DNA of 64,000 bases from an archaeon (GTDB lineage: Archaea; Thermoproteota; Nitrososphaeria; Nitrososphaerales; JACAEJ01): positions 1 to 64,000 of the forward strand of contig JACGUK010000005.1 of the NCBI GenBank assembly GCA_024256265.1, written 5' to 3'. The notes beneath the pieces were generated by a model. That model was not told the origin of the DNA. It ran no database searches and saw nothing but the letters and a program-made list of their open reading frames with translations. Position 1 is the first letter of the stretch. The number at the start of each line of letters is the position of its first letter. Below, piece after piece: positions 1-8,624 of the stretch. Made by a program: the position numbers and the translations under genes.

Positions 1-2
1 AT

Positions 3-110
3 GCCTATATCGTGGCAGTCGCAAAAATGCTAGGAGGAACCTTAGTTACAACAGATCCTCGGCTTTTAGAGATTAAATTGGCGCAAACCAGATTACTTAA
101 GATTCCTTAA
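3..110 (+). CDS. PIN-domain (VapC-like) protein, C-terminal end only
   Basis: The window opens inside a reading frame of 35 codons ending at a TAA at 108-110; the start lies outside. The peptide runs AYIVAVAKMLGGTLVTTD followed by PRLL, which matches the last beta strand and final acidic residue of PIN-domain ribonucleases such as VapC toxins. The aspartate in TTD would be the last metal-binding residue. No antitoxin gene is visible because the upstream sequence is missing. The assignment rests on this short motif only. Confidence 0.55.
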   Translation, partial: AYIVAVAKMLGGTLVTTDPRLLEIKLAQTRLLKIP

Positions 111-294
111 ATATTATGTCTGATATTTTCCAAAACAAACCCGCATTTTTAGAGAGATAATAACAAGTAGATAAGAACCATAGCGAGAAGCATTACGAAA
201 GCTATTATCCAATTCCAAATAAAGTAGGTGCTTTACAAGTATTTTCTACCGGTAAATTAAGGTCGAAATCCCACCCCCTCACCAACATGTTCAC

Positions 295-774
295 TTAAAT
301 ATAGTTACAGGTGGAGCCAATAATGTGTAGCTTGAGAGGAATACAACACTCACCATAATAGTTGGCAGTCCTAAAGAGGTTATGTGTTTCTTTTTTTCGA
401 ATAAAGAAGCCGTTTATCAACGCCAGTATCTCCGGCATATTGAGGCTGTAGAGAGCCCATTTCCCTTCACGTCTCTTTTTGACTATTCCTTCCCGTTCAA
501 GTATGTTTAGGTGATGTGACGCATTAGGTTGAGTGACATCTAATGCAACCATTATCTCACAGACACACATCTCCTTCACAGCAAGCATCTTGACTATTCT
601 AAGTCGACTTGAGTCACCGAGCGTCTTGAAGAACTTCTCCTTAGACCTGAACAGGGCATCGTCACCAACACTTCCAGCGAGAAGTCTCAACTCTGCGGCA
701 TACTTTTCTACATTCCCCGCTTTACATATTTCAGAGGAAACTAAGCGTTGCAATCTTGCGTAGATGGTGCTCAC
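295..774 (-). CDS. arsR: ArsR-family metal-sensing winged-helix repressor
   Basis: This is a 159-residue protein with an ArsR/SmtB winged helix at about residues 48-115. The recognition helix region reads VTQPNASHHLNILEREGIV and is followed by a wing with KKRREGKWALYSL. The motif CVCEI in helix 3 matches the ELCVCDL arsenite/metal-binding site of classical ArsR proteins. It heads a cluster with a corrinoid-binding-like protein, a thioredoxin-like remnant and an ACR3 arsenite pump, so autoregulated control of arsenic export is the likely role. The C-terminal 30 residues carry two further cysteines (ECCIP) that could add a second site. The family call is secure; the ligand is inferred from the motif and the neighbours. 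Confidence 0.88.
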   Translation of the reverse strand: MSTIYARLQRLVSSEICKAGNVEKYAAELRLLAGSVGDDALFRSKEKFFKTLGDSSRLRIVKMLAVKEMCVCEIMVALDVTQPNASHHLNILEREGIVKKRREGKWALYSLNMPEILALINGFFIRKKETHNLFRTANYYGECCIPLKLHIIGSTCNYI

Positions 775-827
775 GTCACCATTTTAGTTTATTATAACCA
801 TTAACCAAAAATTACACAGAAGAAGGC

Positions 828-1454
828 TTAACAATTACTTTTTGTATCATCAATTAGGGTATCAAAGAGTTTTGAGGGGTCGGAGATTACAATGTCTGCA
901 CCGAGACCTTCGGCTATAGGCCCTCCTGTCACGATCTTTAGATCCGATCTAATCTCCCTTATTCTTTCTATAAGATCAATAATCGATTCTCTAGTCTCTT
1001 CCTGTGTGCAAGATATTATGACAAATTTAAGAGAAGGGTCTGACAGATGCTCCAATATTTCCTCTATGACTACTCCCTTCCGCATTTCATAGACTTTTAA
1101 TCCCTTTGCTTTCAGCAAGACAGTAAGTAGATCCTTTACGACAATGTGACCTTCGCCCTTCACAGTTATCACTAGTACGGTAAAGAGTGGATTTGGTGTA
1201 GGCGATATCCTCGCCTCAAGAAGTCTTAATACCTTATGTGTTGCGATATAGCATTCAGACCATCTACTCAGTGCACCGTCAGGGTCTCGATGGTACCATT
1301 CACTGTAATCCATCCATGCTTTGAGGACGCCCCTCAGTATAATATCCTCGATGTTGAGTCCATTATCAAGGGCTCTCCGAGTAGCGTTTATGGCGGCTTC
1401 GCTATCGCCTAAGAGTATGGTCCTAGCCTCCTCTTCCAGCAGATTATCCGTCAA
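828..1454 (-). CDS. Corrinoid (B12)-binding-like protein with a degenerate His motif
   Basis: The 208-residue protein has an N-terminal helical domain (about 1-85) resembling the cap of MtbC/MtaC-type corrinoid proteins, followed by a Rossmann-like B12-binding fold (about 90-205; FTVLVITVKGEGH, then FVIISCTQEE and KIVTGGPI). Corrinoid methyl carriers coordinate cobalt through DxHxxG. Here the equivalent stretch is GEGHIVVKDLL: the His is kept, but Asp is Glu and the Gly is Val. It may still bind a corrinoid or may have become a sensor or structural relative. Its position between arsR and the thioredoxin/ACR3 genes suggests a link to arsenic or methyl-arsenic handling, which is inference. Confidence 0.65.
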   Translation of the reverse strand: MTDNLLEEEARTILLGDSEAAINATRRALDNGLNIEDIILRGVLKAWMDYSEWYHRDPDGALSRWSECYIATHKVLRLLEARISPTPNPLFTVLVITVKGEGHIVVKDLLTVLLKAKGLKVYEMRKGVVIEEILEHLSDPSLKFVIISCTQEETRESIIDLIERIREIRSDLKIVTGGPIAEGLGADIVISDPSKLFDTLIDDTKSNC

Positions 1455-1468
1455 GATCTCTTCTCCAT

Positions 1469-1618
1469 CTAGCCAGCTACTCTATCCACGAACCACTTCT
1501 TCACTTCCTCATACTTTAGTATCTTTCCTTGAGATACGATCTCGTTATTGATGAGTGCCGGAGTGAAGAGGACTCCAGGCCCAAGAACTTCCACATTTCC
1601 TAACGTCTTTGCACTCAT
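1469..1618 (-). pseudogene. Thioredoxin-like (thioredoxin_3) C-terminal remnant
   Basis: The frame GPGVLFTPALINNEIVSQGK then ILKYEEVKKWF matches the cis-proline half of the small thioredoxin_3 family (usual form: GVMSTPALVINGKVVSSG...EEIKKLL). Family members are about 75-80 residues and begin with a CxxC-bearing half, which is missing here. A longer frame exists up to 1711, but its N-terminal residues do not look like thioredoxin and run into the ACR3 start. A Met at 1618 with an AT-rich promoter-like stretch just upstream would give a 49-residue product. It is most simply a truncated gene, although a short expressed protein cannot be excluded. Confidence 0.5.
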
Positions 1619-1639
1619 CTTATCACTTATCCCGTTTAG

Positions 1640-1665
1640 ATAAATAAACTTAAATATGTTACTAT
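1640..1665. promoter_or_regulatory. AT-rich divergent promoter between thioredoxin remnant and ACR3
   Basis: Between the two divergent starts lies GATAAATAAACTTAAATATG, which reads as a TATA-like box on both strands. It sits about 35-50 bases upstream of the ACR3 ATG at 1695 and 25-45 bases upstream of the Met at 1618. A weak call from base composition and spacing. Confidence 0.35.
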
Positions 1666-1694
1666 GAAGATCTTTGTTGCAGAAATGAACTCCT

Positions 1695-2747
1695 ATGAAT
1701 GAAAAGGCCAAGAGTCAACTACCACTACTCAGCAGGTTCCTCACCCTCTGGATATTCTTGGCCATGATGCTCGGCGTTGGTTTAGGATATGTCTTCCCTG
1801 AAACCGCTGACATCATCGGCTCCATGAGCATCGGCACAACATCAATTCCCATAGCCATAGGCCTAATTTGGATGATGTATCCCCCCTTAGCAAAGGTCCG
1901 GTATGAAGATCTGAGGAAGATAGTCAGGGCTGAAGGCTCAAAGACCATGCTCTCAACCTCGCTGACCCTGAACTGGATAATTGGGCCATTCTTGATGTTC
2001 ATGTTGGCTTGGATATTCCTTGCTGACCACCCGGCCTTCAGAAATGGGATAATCATAGTAGGACTGGCAAGGTGTATAGCTATGGTGATAGTTTGGAACA
2101 GTCTTGCAGAAGGGGATAATGAGTGGGCAGCCATACTTGTAGCCCTGAACTCCGTCTTCCAGATAGCAATGTATTCAATCCTAGCCTACTTCTACATAAC
2201 TGTGGTTAGCTCTTGGATTTCAGGACATGGGTTTGTTGTTCACATATCCTTGATAGAAGTAGCCCAGTCTGTGGCGATCTACCTAGGGATTCCTTTCTTC
2301 GGAGGGATGATAACCAGATTCTATTTTATGAGGACAAAGGGAAAGGCTTGGTATGAAAACGTCCTAATGTCCAAGCTGAGCCCCACCTCTCTTTTCGCCC
2401 TCTTATTCACCATAGTGGTCATGTTCTCCCTTAAAGGCGAATACATAGTTAGCCTACCACTTGATGTTGTCAGAGTAGCGATCCCCTTGCTGGCGTATTT
2501 TATTATAATGTTCTTAGCATCATTTGCATTAGGTTATTACTCAAAGCTAGATTATGGAAGAACAACCTCACTCGCCTTCACAGCAGCTAGCAACAACTTT
2601 GAGCTAGCTATAGCTGTTGCAGTTTCCGTATTTGGTCTAGCTTCACAGGAGGCATTCGCCACGGTAATAGGGCCATTGATTGAAGTGCCAGTTATGATAA
2701 GCCTTGTGAATGTAGCCCTTTGGGCAAGAAAGCATCTATTCATATGA
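1695..2747 (+). CDS. acr3: ACR3-family arsenite efflux permease
   Basis: This 350-residue integral membrane protein has about ten hydrophobic segments. The N-terminal part includes [15 protein letters not shown] and [19 protein letters not shown], both typical of ACR3, and the conserved cysteine needed for arsenite transport appears in [13 protein letters not shown] (about residue 128). The C-terminal part has [18 protein letters not shown], a further ACR3 signature. Length is normal for the family. It exports arsenite (or antimonite) using the proton-motive force. It lies divergently from the arsR-led genes, consistent with an arsenic-detoxification unit. Confidence 0.93.
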   Translation: MNEKAKSQLPLLSRFLTLWIFLAMMLGVGLGYVFPETADIIGSMSIGTTSIPIAIGLIWMMYPPLAKVRYEDLRKIVRAEGSKTMLSTSLTLNWIIGPFLMFMLAWIFLADHPAFRNGIIIVGLARCIAMVIVWNSLAEGDNEWAAILVALNSVFQIAMYSILAYFYITVVSSWISGHGFVVHISLIEVAQSVAIYLGIPFFGGMITRFYFMRTKGKAWYENVLMSKLSPTSLFALLFTIVVMFSLKGEYIVSLPLDVVRVAIPLLAYFIIMFLASFALGYYSKLDYGRTTSLAFTAASNNFELAIAVAVSVFGLASQEAFATVIGPLIEVPVMISLVNVALWARKHLFI

Positions 2748-2862
2748 CAACACTTTTGAATAATTGAGCAAAGAATCTGAGTATTTATCAGAAGTAGGGT
2801 GCTTTTATATTACAATATAATCATAAATAGCTAAAAATTTCATAAAGCATTTTTATCTATGT

Positions 2863-3948
2863 TTGCCCAAGTATTCTGTTGAACTCGACTTGCCAAACCC
2901 AACCATGCTTAGACCAACTATAGCATTATTCATACTTTCCCCTATGATCGCTGAGCTTCTTTCGGGCTCATCCCCTCCGTTAGAGTTCTTCAACCCAATA
3001 GTCTTTCTCCTTCTTGCTTCTCTCTATGGAAGCGGAGCTATCATCATCAGGGAGTTGACAAGGAGATGGGGAAAGGGATGGCCATCTATCTTGTTGCTAG
3101 GTGCTGCGTACGGGATAGTGGAAGAGGGGTTGATGGTCAAGAGCTTCTTCGATCCAAATTGGATGGATCTAGGAATATTAGGGACTTATGGCCGATGGCT
3201 TGGTGTGAACTGGGTCTGGGCTGAGTGGTTGACCATATACCATTCCATCTTTAGCATAGCAATACCCATACTTATAGTCGATCTGATCTATCCATCTTAT
3301 AAAGAGACAAATCGGGTTGGCAATAGAGCCTTGATGAGCTTCTTCATCCTTCTCTCATTCATCGTGCTATTCGGCCACATCTTTCTAACCTCTTATCCTC
3401 TGTCTTTTGAACAGATCTTTGGCTCGATAATAATAATAGCTCTGCTGGTCTACATCGCGAGGAGATTTCCTGTTCTGAAAGCGGGGAAGAATAGAATTAA
3501 TGCATCTGCTTGGCTCTTCTGGCTGATAGGCTTCTTTATGACACTGACCTTCTTCATCACTTTTGGCGCTCTTCCCCATATCATTCCATTTCCTCTATTA
3601 ACCATGGTCATAGGCGCCATTGTAATCATGGGCTTTTCCCTCTTTATAGTCAGACTCTCTCGCAGAGGAATCAGCGATATGCACAGTTATGGACTGGTCA
3701 GTGGCGCTCTGAGTTTCTTCGTAATTCTCGCTCCGATTCAAGAAATGGACAAGAATAGAATGGACAACCCTGCTGGCATGACGCTGGTAGGATTAGCCTT
3801 CTTCCTCTTCCTCATCCTCATCGGTATGAAAGTGAGATCAAGAGCGACCAAGAAATTGGATCAAACTCTTTTAAGAGGTTCATTTAGTAGAGAATCTGCT
3901 TCGTCCAAGAAAGAGGGGCATGAAATCAACTCCTTCCATAAGCCCTAA
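2863..3948 (+). CDS. Polytopic membrane protein of unknown function
   Basis: About ten hydrophobic segments are spread over 361 residues, with a polar positively charged C-terminus. I do not recognise the family. Notable features are a loop with IIIRELTRRWGKGWPS and a following acidic GIVEEGLMVKSFFDPNW segment. The longest frame begins at a TTG (2863); the first ATG, at 2905, is an alternative start closer to the first membrane segment. An AT-rich run (2807-2850) could serve as promoter. Its last 69 bases overlap the 3' end of the convergent apgM gene. Confidence 0.65.
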   Translation: MPKYSVELDLPNPTMLRPTIALFILSPMIAELLSGSSPPLEFFNPIVFLLLASLYGSGAIIIRELTRRWGKGWPSILLLGAAYGIVEEGLMVKSFFDPNWMDLGILGTYGRWLGVNWVWAEWLTIYHSIFSIAIPILIVDLIYPSYKETNRVGNRALMSFFILLSFIVLFGHIFLTSYPLSFEQIFGSIIIIALLVYIARRFPVLKAGKNRINASAWLFWLIGFFMTLTFFITFGALPHIIPFPLLTMVIGAIVIMGFSLFIVRLSRRGISDMHSYGLVSGALSFFVILAPIQEMDKNRMDNPAGMTLVGLAFFLFLILIGMKVRSRATKKLDQTLLRGSFSRESASSKKEGHEINSFHKP

Positions 3949-5106
3949 AGATCCTTTTTTTACTGAAACCTCGTCAAAATGCTTGACCTTATCTCCTTTG
4001 ATTTGAGAAGTTGAGAATATAGCGAAGGGAACAGGGTCTCTTACATGAGTTCTCAATTCTGTTGGAGTAGCATGGTCTGGTAAAATTGCAATAGTATGAT
4101 CACCTTTAAGACCATTTAATACTCTACCAATCAACCTTTTATCCAAATCCTCTATCGTCTTTATCTTTAAGTTATGATCACCTATGTGACTTGCCTCATC
4201 AGGAGCTTCCACATGAATCAAAACGAAATCATGATCTTTTAAACTCTCCAAAGCGTAATCTGCCTTCCCTTCATAATTTGTATCATAATAACCTGTAGCA
4301 CCTGGAACTCTTATCACATCCATTCCTGCAAAGACTCCTATTCCATTAACTATATCCACTGCAGATATTACTGCACCTTTAATACCATGTATATCATAAA
4401 AGGGCTGAAATTTTGGCTTTATTCCCTGACCCCACGGCCATATCATATTCGCAGGGTTAATTCCTTTCTCAATTCTCTTTCTATTGATAGGATGATCTGA
4501 TAGTATATCTTTAGAAGCTATCATCATCTTTTTTAGAGTTCGGGCTGTCTTCACACCTTTTTCATCGATTTCTCTTGGGAGAATCTCTGAAATAGGTTTA
4601 TTCAAGGCATCATGAGGAGGTGTGCATGTAATTCTATTAGAGTATCTATTTCCTTTTAGAACGAGCAGATGCCTATAGCTCACACCCACAAAGAACTCTA
4701 TCTCCCTAGGCTTCTCATAAGCATCTTTTAAACATCTTAAAAGCTCTCTAGCCTCCTCTGTCTTAATATGCCCTGCAGAGTAGTCTATCAAGATGCCGTT
4801 CCTTTCAGTTATTAGATTACATCTAAAGGCGATATCGTTTTCATTAAGTTTAACTCCAATGCTCGCTGCCTCCAATGATCCTCTTCCAGTATGAAATTTT
4901 CTAGGATCATAGCCTAATATGCTCATGATGGCAACATCTGTGCCTGTATCCAATTCTTGAGGCAGAGTGCTTAATCTTCCACATGATCCATGGGATGCTA
5001 TAAAGTCCATGTTAGGATGCTCAGCTACCTGTAAAGGTGTCTTACCACCTAACTCTTTTAATGGGCGGTCTGCTATTCCATCCCCAATTATCAATATGTA
5101 CTTCAT
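3880..5106 (-). CDS. apgM: 2,3-bisphosphoglycerate-independent phosphoglycerate mutase, archaeal type
   Basis: This 408-residue enzyme interconverts 3- and 2-phosphoglycerate in glycolysis/gluconeogenesis. It belongs to the alkaline-phosphatase-like metalloenzymes: IIGDGIADRP at the N-terminus supplies a metal-binding Asp, GTDVAIMSILGYDP holds the nucleophilic Ser/Thr region, and HVEAPDEASHIGD and ILPDHATPTELRTH give the C-terminal metal ligands. Length and motif order match archaeal ApgM. The start ATG is the first residue of the conserved domain. Confidence 0.95.
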   Translation of the reverse strand: MKYILIIGDGIADRPLKELGGKTPLQVAEHPNMDFIASHGSCGRLSTLPQELDTGTDVAIMSILGYDPRKFHTGRGSLEAASIGVKLNENDIAFRCNLITERNGILIDYSAGHIKTEEARELLRCLKDAYEKPREIEFFVGVSYRHLLVLKGNRYSNRITCTPPHDALNKPISEILPREIDEKGVKTARTLKKMMIASKDILSDHPINRKRIEKGINPANMIWPWGQGIKPKFQPFYDIHGIKGAVISAVDIVNGIGVFAGMDVIRVPGATGYYDTNYEGKADYALESLKDHDFVLIHVEAPDEASHIGDHNLKIKTIEDLDKRLIGRVLNGLKGDHTIAILPDHATPTELRTHVRDPVPFAIFSTSQIKGDKVKHFDEVSVKKGSLGLMEGVDFMPLFLGRSRFSTK

Positions 5107-5224
5107 TGGATAGGTAAGGCTTATTGCTCTTTATCATAAACTTTTAGGTAAGGGAAAAACAGGTTAACATTATATTCAACGCTCTCTTAAACCTCTCCCT
5201 CGACTTATAGGTAAACCGTCAAGA

Positions 5225-5602
5225 TCAGGCTATTCTTATGCTTTCCTTGATGATCTTATAGTAGATAGAGCTATGTTTTGCTTCTTCTTTGGTTAGTAAA
5301 TGTATTTGGATAGGGTGGTATGGAGGTAAGCATGCCAACCTTTCTATTTCATCCTTTACTCTAGCTCTCTCAAGAATCTTTTTAGGCAAATTTTCGGTTA
5401 CAATTAGCACGTCAATATCGCTGGCTGCAGTCAGCATGCCTTTAATGGCACTTCCGAACACATAGACTTCACAACCCTCTAAAAGTTTCTCGCTTACGCC
5501 TGCGATCCTCTTCACATATTCCTTCCAGTTCTTAAGAATCTCTAATCGTTCTTCGTACAATCTCAGCTGCCTCCTTAGCGATACGAATACATTCTTCAGC
5601 AT
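5225..5602 (-). CDS. Minimal nucleotidyltransferase (MNT), antitoxin type
   Basis: The 125-residue protein carries the polymerase-beta-like motif VYVFGSAIKGML followed by the metal-binding DIDVL (about residues 49-67). This is the layout of small archaeal MNT proteins that pair with HEPN toxins and neutralise them by nucleotidylation. The N-terminal YEERLEILKNWKEY is typical of archaeal members. The expected HEPN partner survives only as a C-terminal remnant in another frame immediately upstream and overlapping. An internal TTG near the YEERL segment is an alternative start. Confidence 0.8.
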   Translation of the reverse strand: MLKNVFVSLRRQLRLYEERLEILKNWKEYVKRIAGVSEKLLEGCEVYVFGSAIKGMLTAASDIDVLIVTENLPKKILERARVKDEIERLACLPPYHPIQIHLLTKEEAKHSSIYYKIIKESIRIA

Positions 5603-5633
5603 CCTCTTTTTTAAGAACCTTTTTACTTCTCCA
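5532..5633 (-). pseudogene. HEPN-domain toxin gene remnant (C-terminal helix)
   Basis: In the frame overlapping the start of the MNT gene, the minus strand encodes KKEDAEECIRIAKEAAEIVRR and then ends at a stop at 5532. This resembles the last helix of archaeal HEPN proteins (typical ending: REDAEKAIECAEKIIEFV). No start codon or upstream HEPN sequence remains, because the frame runs directly into the end of the DNA methyltransferase gene at 5623. The remnant suggests the HEPN gene was cut when the methyltransferase segment arrived. Confidence 0.5.
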
Positions 5634-6774
5634 TTATAACTATGCTCTCTCTTGCTCTTCCTATCTTAACAGTCCTATCTCTGGTCACAACTCTTCTATT
5701 AGCAACAACCATTTTCTTAACCTTAAAGCCTATCCTCCCTGCCAAACTTGCCATCAACAAATCTACTGGCACTATTCTATCTGGAAAAGCGCCTTCAGCA
5801 ACTACCATGGAGCACTTAGCACCATCTTTCATAAATCTGTAAATCTCTTTGAGTGAATCGTTCATATCTTGCAAGTATGCTTTTGCTACATCTGGCAAGT
5901 TCAATTCTGGGAATAAATCTTTAACATGCTTCGGGCTTAATCCAATATACGATCTCAAGCTATCGAATTTGAAGTCTTCAAAGAATAATTCATACTCTAT
6001 TGAGTAAACTTTTGTGTACTCTATCTTATTCAGGTATGGAGGCGAGGTTACAACAGCATCAAAGTAATTTTCTGGAAGGAAATCCATCTTTCTAGCATCT
6101 CCAAGGTAGACTTTTATTTCAGAGCCTTTGTAATTCGCTCTCTTTAAATCATGGATCATCCTCTTTACAATTCTTTTAAATACCTTCTTTAGAGGGATAG
6201 TAGGCTTTTCACGTATCTTTATGACGCTACCATCTTTATATGCATAAGTAACTTTATTCGCTGAGTTCATCAAAGCCAATGTGAAGAAATTTCTTATCTT
6301 AGGATCGTCTATGCTTTTAATCTCTTCCTTGAAGAATATTATATCTTCAAGAGAGTATCTCGAAAAGGCTCTCTTAGTCAAAGGGCTTAATCCTTTAATT
6401 TCATACTTTTTAAATCTCTTTGAGAAGAGTTCTCTAGCATTATCTCTAATCTTCTCCAAATCGTAATTCTCTGTCTTTACTTGTGTAACGAAGACTGCGA
6501 GGGGCGAAGCATCAACCCCAATAGCATTAACTCCAGCTTCCTTCGATGCCAACAACGTTGTCCCTGAGCCGCAGAAAGGATCAAATATCCAATAATTACC
6601 CTTGATCTTGAGCCAGTCGAGCATGAGTAAGATGAAGTCTCTTGAGAAACCTTCTTTAAAGTAGAACCAATTATGTATAGGAACTTTCTTGTTTGGTATG
6701 AAGGTCACTAGATTGCCAAGATCGTACCTTTCCTCGATCATAAATGATAGAGAGCCTTCTTTTTGATCTACCAT
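5623..6774 (-). CDS. Orphan DNA methyltransferase (N4-cytosine/N6-adenine type)
   Basis: The 383-residue protein contains the SAM-binding motif I FDPFCGSGTTLLA (about 65-77) and the catalytic motif IV TSPPYLNKIEY (about 240-250). TSPPY is most common in N4-cytosine methyltransferases of the D12/N6-N4 class. Motif order (I before IV) places it in the beta-like group. No restriction endonuclease gene is adjacent, so it is likely a solitary modification enzyme. Its 3' end abuts the HEPN remnant, and a gene for a secreted protein starts four bases upstream on the same strand. Confidence 0.85.
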   Translation of the reverse strand: MVDQKEGSLSFMIEERYDLGNLVTFIPNKKVPIHNWFYFKEGFSRDFILLMLDWLKIKGNYWIFDPFCGSGTTLLASKEAGVNAIGVDASPLAVFVTQVKTENYDLEKIRDNARELFSKRFKKYEIKGLSPLTKRAFSRYSLEDIIFFKEEIKSIDDPKIRNFFTLALMNSANKVTYAYKDGSVIKIREKPTIPLKKVFKRIVKRMIHDLKRANYKGSEIKVYLGDARKMDFLPENYFDAVVTSPPYLNKIEYTKVYSIEYELFFEDFKFDSLRSYIGLSPKHVKDLFPELNLPDVAKAYLQDMNDSLKEIYRFMKDGAKCSMVVAEGAFPDRIVPVDLLMASLAGRIGFKVKKMVVANRRVVTRDRTVKIGRARESIVIMEK

Positions 6775-6777
6775 TGT

Positions 6778-7368
6778 TCACTCATAAATTATATGGATTG
6801 TAACACTATCTATATAATAGTTCATGTAGGTCTCCCAGAGCACTGTAATTCCAACAGCAACCCATACCTCATCACTTGAGCTTGTATTCAAACTTGCTAT
6901 ATAATTGTACTCTTTCCAGCCTGAAACTTGATTTGCTTGTCCTAAAGATTGAAAATTATCTTCAACCTCAGGATCATAAGTCCCTACGAAAACAACGACG
7001 CCAGCAATTATATTCACTTGGTTCTCAGACTCACTGTATAAATGGAAGGAGACTTTTACTTGAATATTCGAATAAGGTTTCACAGGTATCCTTCTTTCTA
7101 TCCATATTGTTCCATCATCCTGCCTTCCATCTATAGAAAAATTTAAAGAGTATGATCCAGAGTAAGCCAAAGAATTTGTTCGAGAAATATTCCAAAAAAC
7201 ATAATGCCCAGGATTGTTAGGGTCTAAGGGAACATGAGCATCTTTGCTCCATTCACCAAGACCACTCTCAAAGCTCTCATTTGTTACAAAGGGCTTTGGA
7301 TAAAGATAAAATCCTATTATGATTAGTGCGATAAATATCCCAATAATACTATAAGTCTTTAGCCTCAA
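6778..7368 (-). CDS. Membrane-anchored extracellular beta-sandwich protein
   Basis: One N-terminal hydrophobic segment (about residues 5-22) acts as a signal anchor. The rest looks like a carbohydrate-binding-module-type jelly roll: NESFESGLGEWSKDAH, then SLAYSGSYSLNFSID, then VKVSFHLYSE and a terminal YYIDSVTIHIIYE strand. This pattern (exposed event, grouped Gly-Ser strands, final strand with DSV) is common in archaeal and bacterial surface beta sandwiches. Ligand unknown. Residue length is 196. It may be cotranscribed with the downstream methyltransferase, although a functional link is not evident. Confidence 0.6.
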   Translation of the reverse strand: MRLKTYSIIGIFIALIIIGFYLYPKPFVTNESFESGLGEWSKDAHVPLDPNNPGHYVFWNISRTNSLAYSGSYSLNFSIDGRQDDGTIWIERRIPVKPYSNIQVKVSFHLYSESENQVNIIAGVVVFVGTYDPEVEDNFQSLGQANQVSGWKEYNYIASLNTSSSDEVWVAVGITVLWETYMNYYIDSVTIHIIYE

Positions 7369-7517
7369 CCCATTAATTAATATCTAAGTTAATAGATAAT
7401 ACTATTCATTAGAACGATAAGGGAGAATTTGTTCTAAAGTCAGAACTTAGCTAAACAATTTAAAAGAACTAAAATGAAAAAAGCAATTAACTTTTAATGC
7501 TCTAAGCCTAAAGTGTT

Positions 7518-8030
7518 TTAAGACTTTCCAACCTTCTTCATAAGCATCTGGTTTAGCCAATGAATGCCTTGAGTCGTTATCCTATAGCGCACGCCTTCCT
7601 CACTTGTCTCTTTATCTACATATCCCCATTTCAACATTTCACTCATCCTAGAGCTTATGGACTTTGGGTTAAGACCAGTAGCAGATCTCATCTCAGCTAA
7701 AGTGAGAGATGGTAAAGCTACCTTTCCACTCTCATGGTTTATCTTGGCTGCTACAAGTTGTAGCCCTAAAATGCCTTTATCACTTAATTTTTGTTCACCC
7801 ATCCAGACCCTTGGACCCTCTGGCGTTATCTTTACATAATCTCCAAACATGCCTATCAAATCGTTCAAAGAGTAGTTTATAGTAACTTTGGAAGCAAGCT
7901 CTATAGTGGGTATATGCTTAGCCAAGAATTCATTAATAGATGCCAATACATACTGTGGATCACCGCTGAACTCTGCCTTTAATTCGCCGTAGGTAATAGT
8001 TACGTTAAGACTCTTTTGCTCCTTGCTCAC
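7518..8030 (-). CDS. Winged-helix domain protein, function unknown
   Basis: The N-terminal 60 residues form a short beta-strand/helix unit (VTITYGELKAEFSGDPQYVL) and the C-terminal half is a winged helix (LTLAEMRSATGLNPKSISSRMSEM then LKWGYVDKETSEEGVRYRIT). The first domain has the same layout as the start of the neighbouring upstream protein (a short strand followed by a helix ending in a hydrophobic run), so the two may be diverged relatives. The ATG overlaps the stop of the upstream gene by four bases, which implies translational coupling. DNA binding is likely; target unknown. Confidence 0.65.
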   Translation of the reverse strand: MSKEQKSLNVTITYGELKAEFSGDPQYVLASINEFLAKHIPTIELASKVTINYSLNDLIGMFGDYVKITPEGPRVWMGEQKLSDKGILGLQLVAAKINHESGKVALPSLTLAEMRSATGLNPKSISSRMSEMLKWGYVDKETSEEGVRYRITTQGIHWLNQMLMKKVGKS

Positions 8031-8572
8031 TCTAATGCACCACCCTTATCCATAATGCTATCATCTTTATCAGAATTAACATTTTCGGAAATGGTTAAAG
8101 GGCTACTTATAGCGAGGCTTGTAGAAGATGTGTAGACGAACTCCCCACTCTCATCCTTGAACCTCCTCAACTTACCTTCTTTGGCAAGTCTAAGGAGAGC
8201 TACAGCCACTGATTGCTTTGGATAGATCAAGCCATAGGACTCTAGCACATCTCTTACATCGCTAAGTTTGCGGGGATGCCTTCCCCATTCATCTTTAAAG
8301 AATTTCGTTATCACGTTAGGAAGAGAATCATCCTTCTCTACTTTTATTTCAGGCAAGATTTTAGGCTTTTCAGTCAAATTTTCCTCTTTAGAAGAAATCT
8401 CAGTTATGGCCTCAGGTTTCGTTTGCAAAGGTTGAGTAGTTATGCTCTTAGGTAAATGCTGAACCAATTCAGGGATCAAATGAATGGCTTCTTTTACTGC
8501 TGAGAGAGGTGCTTCTATTTCAGCTTCATTTACACCCAGCCTTACTCTTATCTTCACAAGATTCTCAGACAT
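8027..8572 (-). CDS. Partner protein with C-terminal winged-helix-like domain
   Basis: The 181-residue protein starts with VKIRVRLGVNEAEIEAPLSA, a strand-helix module like that of the downstream gene, followed by a polar linker rich in Glu/Lys (about 50-85) and a helical domain (VITKFFKDEWGRHPRKLSDV, later SVAVALLRLAKEGKLRRFKD) that reads as a winged helix. The coupled pair sits upstream of nothing on its strand except gatE. The sequence does not reveal a specific role; it may be a transcription or chromatin-associated factor. Confidence 0.6.
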   Translation of the reverse strand: MSENLVKIRVRLGVNEAEIEAPLSAVKEAIHLIPELVQHLPKSITTQPLQTKPEAITEISSKEENLTEKPKILPEIKVEKDDSLPNVITKFFKDEWGRHPRKLSDVRDVLESYGLIYPKQSVAVALLRLAKEGKLRRFKDESGEFVYTSSTSLAISSPLTISENVNSDKDDSIMDKGGALE

Positions 8573-8624
8573 TGAAAATGAATATGAAAATAGTTGCTTA
8601 TTATCTTTACTGTATGAATCATGC

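Noticed and set aside
111..294. Minus-strand short hydrophobic frame (WNWIIAFVMLLAMVLIYLLL)
   Set aside because: Only about 25 codons without a start; it may be a membrane-protein remnant but cannot be supported.
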